Shown in pieces: positions 46,501 to 60,360 of a DNA stretch of 64,000 nt. The position numbers and the translations under genes are program-made. Within the stretch, counting starts at the first letter, position 1; each line of letters begins with the position of its first letter. Origin of the DNA: Blasia pusilla (Eukaryota; Marchantiophyta; Marchantiopsida; Blasiales); assembly GCA_050084515.1 (NCBI GenBank), contig CM114273.1:42532001-42596000 (forward strand). The letters are read 5' to 3'. The notes beneath the pieces were generated by a model. That model had not been told where the DNA came from. It searched no databases and saw nothing but the letters and a program-made list of their open reading frames with translations.

Positions 46501-48581
46501 AATGGGGCCTTTAGCACCTTCTGTGATAGCACGCACACTACTGCCGTTCAGATCTGTTCACCCGGCCCCGCGATCACGGGCGGTTCGGAGCAACATACAC
46601 TAAAGGCGGAACATTCACGCATGTATGGGGCCGTAGCTTAGGGTAAGAGCGGTAGGGTGGGGGTGGGGGGGGCGTGGGGGGAGGGGGGAATAAGGTAAAG
46701 GCGGTAGAGGTTTGATACAGCATCGGCTCCAAGCCATGACTGTTAGGATCTTGCGCCCGCCGGATAGAGGGGGGAAGGGTGGGGACCGTGGGACAATAGG
46801 ACGGGGGCGTAATAAGAGCAAATTAACGACAGACGCAGTACACGAGAAAATGTGGAATACGCAGAACTGTTTAATTATTTACAGCCGCAAATCCGCGGAT
46901 CGGACGGCAACGCTGACCCCGGGATCTTTTAAGGAAGCATCTATGTGCGTTGGCAGGCACGTCTTGCCGACTAATATGGCCCCGTTTTTGGTCACTCGAA
47001 AATTAATTTCCTCGATTAGCCTCTCGTAAGCGCTATTAAGCGCTCATTGGTTGCTACGAAATTTCATTTCCAAGATTAGCATCTCTAGGTCGATATTCCT
47101 AACTTATCAAGAAGGAAAGGGCTTAAGATTTTTTAAACAAGGTTAAGGAGATTTTTCCAATTGTATCCAACAATGAGCCTTAAGTTTAAGTAAGTTTAAG
47201 GTCTTGGTCCAAAGGTAAGAAGTCCACTAGTGGAAGTCAACTCAACTAGAGTATTGAACGGGTATTATGCACGGGTAATAATTCTTGAAATTTAAAAAAT
47301 TAACTCTATTCCTATGGCGTCTCCTCCTCCCTTCCCCTCCTCATTTACCTTAACTCTCTCCTCTCACCTTTAACCTAATTCCCTCCCTTGAATTGACATG
47401 TGTCAACACCATAAAAACCTTGTGAGTAGCAAGACGAGGGATTCTCGAAACCCATCCTCTGTATTTAGAATAGATGCAAAAGCCTGACTCCAAATGAATC
47501 ATACAGTAAAGACATGTAATTGTAACCCAATTCAAATTTGGGCATAAACATTAATTAAAACTACAAAGACTTCCATTACTATAAGTAATACCAACAAATA
47601 TGGGACACATTTTCAATTATGTTGTGTGTGTGCATACTTCTACAACCATGTTCTATGGAAATTCAATTAATAAGTTCGTGTATGGGGAACCCTTAGCTCC
47701 ATCCAATAGTTTGGTCTCCATGACAACACATAAGGTTAGTATAATTTTTTATAAATGCCACAAAGAATGGTGGTGCAATATTTTCAACAACAAGATGTTG
47801 ATGTTTAAAGCAAGTTGAGATATGTTATCGAGGATCTACATGTATATGAGAAAATGATTTAAGATGGGCCATACCTATTATCACCACATCCATATTTTCT
47901 CACATGGCAAGTCCATCTCCATTGCATTTTCTCCTGGTAGGACAAGAATATCATATGATCATCATCTGGTGATCCCTTAGACTTCCTTGTTGTTCACCAC
48001 CCTTATCCATCTTTCTCATGTTGTTCCCCCTAATAAGTGAATATATGTATTACACTATGTGTGGTATATTTAGTACCTTCTTGCGGAAAAGATGGATAAT
48101 GTATGTATTTTCTTACAACCAACATGAGATATGGAAGAACAAGAATATAATGATCAATATATCGATCCTACACATTGAGCTTTCACTCTTGGATGAACTC
48201 ATCAATTCTTTGTGCATTTTTCTGCATCTTTAATGGAATGCAAAAAATTCATCCCAAGCTTTTCAACGACACTATGTAATAAACCGCATCTTAGGCCTAA
48301 GGTTGGAAATGGCAAGAGCTTCATTGGATCCAAGAGGAAGAACTTTGCTACATTCGAGAGGAAGAAGATTGAATGCCTTACCAGTAGAATCTTGAGGTGA
48401 AAGGTGAAAAATGAGGAAAAATGGAGGGGAATGGAGGATAAGTGAGAGTATTTTGAGTTTTCTTGTTAATTGTGAGTGAAGTGCAAAGTTCATTGCAACC
48501 ACCAATTGGAGTATTGTACAAATTATATCACTCGCAAGTTTGTTTCTGGAGTGAGTGCAAAGAGGCACAATAGGTTTTGGA
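46501..48581. other. Intergenic, no gene recognised
   Basis: 46550-46830 is GC-rich with G-runs (46650-46690). 47000-48580 is AT-rich without recognisable genes. Small frames at 46712-47029 and 48272-48568 have no domain or conserved structure. Confidence 0.45.
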
Positions 48582-49779
48582 TGTCGTGCACATACACATT
48601 GCTAGACACCATTTATCGCTATCATGAAATACACACACACCAACACACAAGATCCCATGCTAACGTTAAATCATGGCATCAAAACTAGACGACGATGAAT
48701 ATCAAAATATCTCCGATTGCCCCCCTAACTGATGGTTAGGTCCCTCAAACTCTAGATAACCATCTATACCTACCTACCATAACATGCATGTGCAAGACGC
48801 CAAGAGAAAAAAGGTCGAGTGCTCATGTAGCCCCATCATTAGTCGCCTTTTTGTCATCCACATCATAGACACAAGTTGGAATCTATAACTATCTAGTATC
48901 TACTCTATCTACATCTAAGGCACATCCATCATCCCCGAGAAACCCTAGTGAGAGGTGGCATCAGACATGCCATATGCTATCCTCTCAAACACCCATCATA
49001 GACTAGCGTAGTGGTTGCACCACGGGCAGAACCACACAACATACAACGTAAGCTTGTAGGAACTACATCTAAGCTTGGGTCAATGGTATTGTCAATATTA
49101 GGAAGGTGATAAGGCGTACAGTTACACACATGGTCCTTCCAAACCATACCATCACATCCCTCTAATGAGGGAGCACCAAATGGCAAGACATCTCAGACTC
49201 TCAAGATAGTGTGTCCTATAGTCACATCCAACATCATGGGTGCCGTTTGGTGCAAGTAGACATAGTTTCCCTGATGAAACCTCCAAATAGTCGGTCGATA
49301 ACCACCTTCCCGATTAGTCGCATACCTCAAAGTATCCCAATGTTGCACAATTGCCAAGTTCTCGAACGCCATGGGCATCACTCTCTAAAACAACTCAACC
49401 CTTTGAGAATATGCTCATATCCACATATCAAGGTCAACGAGGATCAATAGACGAAGGTAGAGAAAGAGCTCCAAAGCCCTCTCTCCTTTGGTATAACCCC
49501 TTCAATTCCCTCTCCCAAACTCTCTCCATATTAACCTATGCTCTCGGGTCACCTTATTGACTCTTGACCTGTTGTAGGGGTCAAAGCTAAGATATTTTTC
49601 AAAGTGGAAAGTCAACTCTACTCAAAATAGATAAATACCCAAAATATTAAGCTTCTCTATGTAGTTCCAAATGAGCCATAACAAAGGGGAAACCTGCTCT
49701 TTGAGATTACTCGTGGCATCAACATGTCCTCCACTGACCTCATAGGCGCTCTCGTTAATCTATCCTAAAAGACGCGACA
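48582..49779 (-). mobile_element. Gypsy methyltransferase family copy 3, internal deletion derivative
   Basis: On the minus strand it begins with an LTR start at 49779 (TGTCGCGTCTTTTAGG) and LTR body to about 49450. It then jumps to the integrase C-terminal region (49193-49440), a degraded PHD region (48955-49080), a G-run at 48720-48725 and the 126-base LTR-tail block (48582-48717). Everything from the LTR tail through gag, protease, methyltransferase, RT and most of integrase is deleted. After the tail block no LTR follows, unlike copies 1 and 2. Confidence 0.8.
48955..49186 (-). pseudogene. Degraded integrase end and PHD finger of gypsy copy 3
   Basis: The frame at 48977-49186 keeps CMLCGSARGATTTLVYDGC. 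The first Cys pair is intact, but one Cys of the second pair is changed to Tyr. The remainder, with the HMAC-like and final ligands, is in another frame down to about 48910. It supports the PHD finger as an ancestral part of the family. Confidence 0.7.
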
Positions 49780-52640
49780 TGAATCCTAACACTTGCAAAT
49801 CCTAAAATTTGCAAGTTCAATTACTAGCAAATATATGGCAAATTGTTTTTATGCAAGTTCCAAGACTCAAAACGGTGCTACTTTGAGGAGATCCACTAGC
49901 AAGGTTTATGATTAAAATTAAAATCTTAGGAGATGCACTCCACTCACAATAAAGCCGCAAAGGGTACAATTCAACCCAAGGGCAATTATTTATGTCTCAA
50001 TTGCTCCAAAAGGTTCACACCCAAGTTGTCACATGTGATCGATTCAACCTTAACCATATTTATAGGTCCCATATTGATACTAATCCCCATAGAAGCCTTG
50101 ATTGTGTAGGTTTTTTTTCCATTGTATTTAAGCACGAGTTTGAGTAATTATTTGCATACAAGTGCTTACACATGCCATTCCTTGTACATATGCATGATCA
50201 TTCAAGGATGTGTTGGACAGACATCCTCTAATCCATGATTGAATATAGTCTTTTAGGATGACGTGGGCGGATATTTGTGTGCTTGTCTACATGCAGGACT
50301 ATCAAGTCGGTTCTCCAATCCAATCCCCCACCACCACCACCTCCCCTTAACATTAAGGTCGAGTAGCCAACATTGAGCATTTAAGCATCTCATGTCAACC
50401 CTTGAGTCATCAAATCCCGTAGTGAAGGTATGCAACCTTGGGTGTGGATATGTAATGAAGTACGCACCATACATGACCCCTATGAGTTGATAGGTCATTG
50501 AGTATAATACTAATTGGAGTGTGATGCGATCCTATGGGGATGTCCTTTTATAGTCCCCATTGGTGTACTAGCCTATAGAGGTATATAGTTGGAGATACAT
50601 ATGAAGATTTAACTAACTTTAAGTCCTTTGACGCTTCTTGGGGTACTCCTACTATACAAGATAGTGGTTGACAAGGGATGTGACATGTATGATTACTCCA
50701 TCCTATTCCCATATGTTGATCCCATAGTGCATGGAAGGAGTAAGTGAATATGTTGGGCTTTGTCTATCTCATAGTATCTCTTGCCCCCATACGCTATTAT
50801 CGTATGCAATTCTTATCATCGACAATACATTGATGATAATCCTGTACGTTGTGGTAACATAATAAAAAAACTTTCAATCATTTAATCATAATCTTAAGGA
50901 AAATGTCGCATAGGAGCACGTGGAGGATAATCAAAGCGATTAGGTTCGAGATGAGATGAAGAAATGTATATTTCCACTATCGATACCAAAACCATAGAAA
51001 TAGGCAAGAAGATATTTGTTAGTTACAAATGGGGAAGACACGTAAAAAATAAATTTAGCCATTGTACATTGGTGTATAATAAAACACATGTTCTCCTTCA
51101 TTTCCTTATGGGGGCATACTAAATTTTTACTTCAAAAGATATTGCAATATATCTACAAGCTATGCCGAGAGGCTTCCCTCATCTCAAAGGCATCGCAAAT
51201 TGGTGTGTCTTTTATGGCAATGGATGCCCTCTTGCTCTCCATGGAGGATGAGGTGGAGGTAGAGAGACTGATCGAGAATAAGAAAATATCTCTATTAAGG
51301 TGCAAAAAGGGAGCTTACAAGGATGAAATAGGATACACCGACAATGATAGTGGATCAATGAGTTAAAGAACTCAGAAAATACAAATTTCCATCCAAAATT
51401 CAACTAACCAAAACATATACATCCACTTACACAAAATTCCCACATGTGTGTAAAAATAAGTTGGCTTGAAGAGAGAGCAAAGGACTAGTATTCGAACTTT
51501 TTTAGCAGGTTGGGGTAGCTCAAAATTAAAAAGAGGGTCTTAATAGGGACAGTGATGAACATTAGCAATTTCAAATATTTATAGGGAAAATACATTATTG
51601 ATGGGGAATAACTTTGACGACAAAAATTTACTTATTTTATTATCTTTGTAGTTGGGCAAATAGGACTAATGTTGAAATGGTGGGATGACATTGCAATTAT
51701 TAGCCAAGGTAATGGTACCAATGTTTGTAGGGACTTGAGGGGTCAAAGGAAGAGAGACCTTGGTGCCACCAACCAAAGTTGAAACCTATACTAACTAGCC
51801 ACAAGACTAGGTGGGTGGTAAAATGACTAACATTAGTCAAGATAGGAGCGTGCCTTTAGACTAACCTTTTGAGAGGGAGGGCAAAGTCACTCGTGAGGAA
51901 GGAGGACTAGGCAAAATATGTGAAAGATCACTTGAACCAAGTTTTGAGTTAAGGGCAAGAAGCAAGGAAGTTGAGAGTAGGCAAAATGGGCTAGATGCCA
52001 TGGCATCTCGCCCATTTTGACAAGACATCATCATGAGATGCTAAATGAGAGGAATGAAGATGAGCGTTAGCCATGAGAAGCATAAAATCCAAGAGGAGGT
52101 TCTAAGATGAGTATGGGGAAGTCAAGATGGGGGGAATTTGCCATGACACTACTTCAATTGAAGCCATTTTGCGAGTGCACAATACCGCACAACAGTAGCT
52201 CTACAATTTCATCACAACCACATTGTAGTCACAAGCCTACGATTATTATAATCGCAAAACATGCGCATGATTGCGATCTCGACTTGCAATTTATGACTAC
52301 GCCACAATTTTGAATTGTCATTTTATTACATTCGCAACATAGTCGCACAACATTCACAACTAGATGTGTGACAACTACGAGTTAGCCACAAGACAATCAT
52401 CACATACTTGCAAAATAGTTGCAAATTTGTAGTTGTTACTTGTATAACAATCAAAAAGGAGTCGTAAACAACTTCTTTCAAGAGTTTAAGTTTTACAATT
52501 TTTGAATTTTCAAAATTCACATTCCACATTTAAACATTTGCAAGATCTCAAAAATTCCATTTATATATAACAAAATCCAAAATTGTATAGTCATTTATGG
52601 GAGAATTTGACTTACTATCTAGATTGAGATCATGCACCTA
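49780..52640. repeat. Intergenic; holds the second copy of a dispersed repeat (50040-50510)
   Basis: 50040-50510 resembles 10440-11000 inverted. A (CCA)n-like run lies at 50330-50340. The rest is AT-rich with no supported gene; the 92-codon frame at 51088-51366 shows no domain. Confidence 0.45.
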
Positions 52641-52649
52641 ATGTACTCC

Positions 52650-52925
52650 GCTCCTGGAGTTGTGTTGGACCTATAGAAGGTCCATCACTAGTAGAAGCAC
52701 ACAGTTGCCTATGAGTAGGAGCCCCACGAATTGGCTTAGAACTACTCATATGGTGTATGCTATGGATGGGCCCTTTAGACCCATTAGGCTCGGATCAAGG
52801 AGGTTGACCTCCTTGATCCGAGGGGAGTCAACTCCTCCACGAGGTGGCTTTCAAGCACCTTGTCATGTCTCGTCATGTCCTCCTTCTTCTTGTTGTAGGA
52901 GGCTACATGATCTAAACGATCAGAT
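52650..52925. repeat. Cluster of hairpins, possible LTR start
   Basis: At least four inverted repeats follow each other: GGACCT-N5-AGGTCC (about 52667-52683); a perfect 16-base stem with a 2-base loop at 52789-52822 (arm CTCGGATCAAGGAGGT); GGAGT-CA-ACTCC (about 52825); and CATGTCCTCC facing GGAGG-CT-ACATG (about 52876-52911). The cluster starts after TGTTGG at about 52662, a common LTR start. No second copy or retroelement genes were found nearby. Confidence 0.5.
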
Positions 52926-53264
52926 TCCATAGTTAGATTTGACCCAAGTCTTGTTGGAGAACATTTCCCATCAACACAATAAATATCCGACTACACATAG
53001 TCCCACTAACTTGCATTAGTATCGTGAAATAATTTGAAAACACCTTACACATAGAAACATTGTAGAATTTGAGAACTTACTTAAGGATAATATGATATCC
53101 TGATCAACAAAGACATTCTCTCGCGTGCTCTAGTCCTACCACACATCCTCCATGACCTCAACACCAAGATACTTGCCATACTTTGTGAACTACATAATAC
53201 ACTGACGTAGATAGTTAAAAATTCTAAAATGTTGTTAACTTTTACATTATAGGAATATTAGCAT

Positions 53265-54263
53265 GTGATTGCATGGGCCTACTCCTCTTGAATATCAATC
53301 TTTAGTGTTGCAAAAGCGTACGTTTAGTAAGACATGTTATCACTGCTGATCTACATCCAAACACACTCATATTAGTCTAGTTTGGGTCAATCAACCTTCC
53401 AACCCATCAATTTATGAACTCGACACCTCATTAAGCTCAACCTTCCTAGTTCCTCACTTCCCAACACGAGCAAGTCTTCCAAGACTTGGTACAGACTTTA
53501 TGGTTAGTCGAGACACCTAAAACGGAGTTTGTATGCCTAGCGGTCCCAATTGTTGAATGGACATCTCATGAGCCCCAATTTGAGATCCAACTAGAAGAGT
53601 CGCGGGTTGGAATCCAAGAGGCACCTCATAATTCCACTCTATTGGACTTGGTTTGGGTTTCAAGTCCCAATGCCAAACTCCCGATCCATTCTATGCCCTT
53701 GGATCACCGTGTGGCATCCCAAAGTGAGATTCAAGTCCCAAGCACTATTGGAGACCTTCCCCCTTACTAGTCTTTTTGGAGTTCTCTACCCCCCTCCCCC
53801 TTATCTCTGGAGAAGAGACGTTGGTGCCCCTCTTTTTGGCCCTCAACCCAACTCCCCATGCACTTATTTTCGGGAAGTTTCTCAACCTCTGCTAGTGTCT
53901 TTGCTAAGATATTTCACGCGTTGGAATTTTCTTTGCATAAGCTTTCCAAATCCACCATATTTTTCCCAAACACATCTCAAGACTAAATTTTATGGTCCAA
54001 AATACAGTCAATTTTATGGTTCTCACCTCTTTGGCAACCAATCTTCCTAGACTCGATTCCTCTCAAGTCTTGGTTTATGTTTGGTTCATGTTTCCTAATC
54101 ACGACCACAAACGCATGAAATGCTCAACCTTGTTTGCGTCTCATCTCTCGTGTCTCTTGCGTCTCTCCCAAGAGACCACTCCAACACGAAAACCATCCTA
54201 GCGTCAGCCCGCTAGAGTTCTAATTTTCCGCTAAGCGCTCGTTTGTTTATAAGGGTCGTGACA
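53265..54263 (-). repeat. Solo LTR-like repeat, family B copy B
   Basis: Homologous to 25239-26245 in the same orientation. On the minus strand it starts TGTCACGACCC at 54263; the other end is degraded (TGTGATTGCATGGGCC near 53265). No coding domains lie next to it. Confidence 0.65.
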
Positions 54264-55034
54264 TGTGAGGAATACTCACAAATGCATAGTGGAATGTATC
54301 CACTCCATCCTATTTGAAGTAATGTGTCCACTTTGACTTGAGGGACAAACACTCTTCCTACACCATGCGTTGTGTGTCAATCCTCAAACAACATGGATCT
54401 TTGACGGGGGCTAACTTGCGTTGTAGAATTGGAGCCCATAAAGCAATGTCATAGTTTGTGGATGTTTGCATCTTTGACACCCACATCTCCCTCTCATATG
54501 CTCCCTCTATAGCCAACCTCATTGCATCCCTCGCTACCAACATCGAGCACTTTATGTCAAATATGAGAGGTTCACCTACTAATTATATGCTCCATCACCT
54601 CCAAAGAGATGGACTTGGCAAGACAATTGATGGATGATATTGAGGTCCCATATGCTATGTCATATGTGGGTTGGTTGGTATAGGGAGAGGGTGTGCATAG
54701 GGGTGATATTTCTCCGTTGAGTTGTGGAATCAAGTGGAAGTCATGCCTCAATAGATTGCCTTATTGGAGTGTGAGTACATGAGCTTATTGTAAAGTCTTT
54801 TCATGATTAATAACATTGTCTTATGGTATTACCAACATCAAAATTTGAATTCTTGGTTTATTATGTTATCGGGGATGTCACCTAAGGATATTAGTATTCT
54901 GTGTGAGTGCAGCAAAAGGGGTATTTTAATTTAAAAAAGCGACAAATTATAAATAAGAAATTAGTTACGAAAGCACTTGAAGAATTTTTTTCTAGGTCCT
55001 ATTATAATATGGGGTCCAAATAATTGGTAGGTGT
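54264..55034. other. Intergenic, no gene recognised
   Basis: AT-rich sequence without recognisable genes or repeats. Short frames (for example 54358-54543, minus) have no identifiable domain. Confidence 0.4.
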
Positions 55035-56275
55035 GTGATACCCACAATTTTGTACTTTTGAAGAAATACATCTTTTTATTCAACGAAGACTTGTATATAC
55101 ATTATGATTTTGATTATTATATATTATTATGGAGAGGAATGAGTAAGATTAAAGTGAATCACGAAGCTCCAAGGACAAGGCAGAGAGAGAAAATCAAGGA
55201 TTTGCCTAAGAGGAGAGGAGAATAAAATAACGAAGTCTAAAGACCTAGCAAGAAGCTTTGGAAGGACAACGAAGCTCTGTGAAGCTCTCTTAAGCTTTGT
55301 CTATGAAGTGCTTCGCTCGAAGAATGAAGCACCTGGAACAAGAACAAGAATGGAGCGCTCCGTCTTCAGATCAGGAGAAAGAGCTTCATCCTCAAGCAAA
55401 GCAAAAGAGGTCCAGACTTAGCACCGAAGCGAAGCTAAGATTGACACTGATTTCAAGCGACACATAGTTAGAACAGTTCGAATAGGAAAATGTGCAACTC
55501 TTTATATCAGATAAGTAGTTAAGACAGTTTTGTTCCGCGGATTCATAGGGATCTTAGGAAAAGAGAGGAGCACCATAGATCTAGGTAGTTACAAATGTTG
55601 AAGAGACACCAACTTCATCAAGAACGCTTTGAATCTTTGAATCACTTCTACTTCAGAGAGTATTTAAGAAGCATGGAAGTAGCTATCATCATCATTCTCT
55701 TACGAAGTCCTTATGCTAAAGGAATGGTCTGAGCAAGGGAGTAGTTACCTCTCGAACTTGTATACAGTTTTGAAGCTTTCTCATTCTTGATGGAGTAGTA
55801 AAGCAATCATTCATTCATTCTAATGTGCGATGCTTATGTATGAGTATTCTTTTTGGGTCTGTAGAGTGAAGAGTGAATCAGACGAACCTTTCTCATCAAT
55901 GGAATAATCAACATAGAGTTGTAGGAAATCTGTTTGACAGAGAGTAGCCTACCGAGACGGATTGAGTTCCGAAAGTAGGAGAAGCCAACTTTCATGTTGA
56001 GGTCTCTGTGAGGTTTCTTGATATCGAGAGGAAATCTACCTGAGCGTGCTATCAACTCCACTAGAGAGAATTGAGAAAAGAAACCTTGGTACTAAGAAAG
56101 ATCCGGAGATATTGATAAGACATTGAATATAAATTATTCACACTTAAGTACAACTATTACAACAGAATTATAATTTGAAACTCTCTTTTCATCAAACAAT
56201 GATCCTCTTGGGGATCGAACTTAGTAAACGATTGTAAAATTGAAACTCTTATACGTTACATATAGAACCAAAACT

Positions 56276-56300
56276 TTTGGCGCCCGTGCCGGGGATCATA
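56276..56300 (+). promoter_or_regulatory. tRNA primer-binding site of the gag-only element
   Basis: TTGGCGCCCGTGCCGGGGAT resembles the widely used plant LTR-element primer site (TGGCGCC...GCCGGGGA). It lies just after the putative LTR end. Confidence 0.7.
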
Positions 56301-57040
56301 AGCTTTGCTAGAGAGGGAGAGAGACACATGGAAACCCATGAGCGGGGAAAGAAGCCTCGTCTCCTAGAAGACCCAACCATCTAGTCCTTACTGAAGAACA
56401 TCTGCTATCCCTAGCTATCCCCCTAAGACAATGGATAAAAGAAGATAACAACCGGTTTGTTGCATTGGTGCTAGAAAAGATAGAACAATTAATTAGTATT
56501 GTCAAAGAACCAAGGTCAAACGGTGCTTCACCCATGAACGTCAGTTGTACTTGGTGATGACCCGGTACTTCGGTTTATGGGAGGAAAACCTGGCAGGAAG
56601 ATTAAGAGCACCTGCACACTCTTGTAGGCTTTAGGAATTAGGAATTAGGAAGATCTAATTTCCCTCCATGGCCCCTACCTTGTGGCGATTGTGGGTACGG
56701 AAGCAAACTCCCGAATCCCAGAAGGGACTCATGGAAGTCTCGCGGCCCTCTTCGCGCGATCAGTGAGCTGATCGACGCAATAAGCAATAAGAAGATCATC
56801 CGTCTTGGAGACCGACGGGGGTGTCTCCCAATCTTCGGCCTCGCTCAAAGCCCAAGAACATGAAGAGGGACAACAATATGCTCCCAGCACGTCTCGTGTC
56901 AGTTCACACTTGGACGAAGAGTCAACCTGTAACCCCTTTGGAGACTCGGGGGACGAGAAGCCAACCAAATCAAACAGATCGGAACCGCTGCCTCCTCCCT
57001 GCTGAGCATCAAGCCCGGACCCAACAACATAAATTTCCCA

Positions 57041-58123
57041 ATGGCCAACACTAGTAAAACGCTGCTAAGATACCCCATGTATGCATGGGGACGGCGAGAT
57101 GATGTTGACAACTTTGTGCTTGAATTTACCCATGTAGCTAAGGGTAATGGGGAAGGCTCAGAGGAAGATTTGTTGCGAGTCTTTCCTGGCTTGCTTAAGA
57201 AGCGAGCAAGCCAATGGTACGAGGGGCTCGGAGCGGATGTCACGGAAACCTGGAAAAAGATACTGGAGGCCTTTCTTCATGAGTTCCGTGACCTGGAGTT
57301 TGAGGACAAGCTTCTGACGAAGCTTCGCAACCTAAAACGTAAAAAGAAGGAAACTCTCAGGGAATACACCCAAAGGTTTCGTAGCCTTGTGAATAAACTT
57401 GAACACAGTACTACCTCACAATTGGTAGATTGGTTTGTGTCGGGATTGTCCAAAGAAATGGACCGGTACTGCCGGCGAGGCCAATGAGATTCCCTGGGAG
57501 CAGTCATAGCATCCGTAGAGGCGTATGAGGCCTCTGAGAAGTCCCGCAAAACACGAAGACGGCGTCATCAACGACGAGGTTCTTTGCAAACTAGTTCTTT
57601 GTCTAAGGACAAAGCGTCCTCTACAAACACGGAATCCTCTACTGGGGACACCACGGAATCCTCAGACTCCGAAAAAGATTTAAAATCTAAGCGGAAAAGA
57701 AAAATCACGTGCCACCACTCTCCCAAGCATCGAAGGAAAACCAGACCAACAAAGCACCTTCCCCAACGGTCGGTAAGTCCAGTATGGGGGACAGCGAGGA
57801 AGGTAGGCAAGTCTGCCATTGAAGAGTTAAGTAAACAAATGGCAAAATTGAAGGTACATTTGGCGGCCCATAAGGACCCCAGAAGACGACCAAGTTTTAT
57901 GAGGCCCAACATCTGGTGCGGAACCCAAGGGCATACTGCTCAGGAATGTCATACTCAGAGAGATTTATGTTGGATCAAGAAGATCCAACTACGGAAGAAG
58001 GGTGGTATGAACCCGAACAGTGGGAAGGGTGTTATGCAATCCAAGCTATGCCACCGCCTAATCCCGGATGAAGTTGGATCATCCGATATGTGCCTCCAAA
58101 ATAAGGGGAACAGAGACCCCTAA
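57041..58123 (+). pseudogene. Retrotransposon gag protein with one stop
   Basis: A single frame from 57041 to 58123 is broken only by a TGA at 57485-57487. The first half matches the plant retrotransposon gag domain: DNFVLEFTHVAKGNG, a KKRASQWYEGL block, then FLHEFRDLEFEDKLLTKL and REYTQRFRSLVNKL. The second half is Ser/Lys/Arg-rich and ends with a damaged zinc knuckle (CGTQGHTAQEC, one Cys missing). The stop is in a context (RRGQ, stop, DSLG) where CGA to TGA would suffice. An upstream acidic leader frame at 56805-57005 may be an N-terminal extension in another frame. Confidence 0.8.
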
Positions 58124-58124
58124 G

Positions 58125-60360
<2,236 letters not shown>

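Larger units (their letters stand above)
55035..58124 (+). mobile_element. Gag-only LTR retroelement (non-autonomous or truncated)
   Basis: A primer-binding-type site TTGGCGCCCGTGCCGGGGAT at about 56278-56297 fits the tRNA-derived site of many plant gypsy elements. The sequence before it, back to a TGATACCCACAA start at about 55035, is a plausible 5' LTR of about 1.2 kb. It is followed by a leader and a gag gene. No protease, RT or integrase follows, and no 3' LTR was recognised. It is either a large non-autonomous derivative or an element truncated after gag. Confidence 0.6.
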
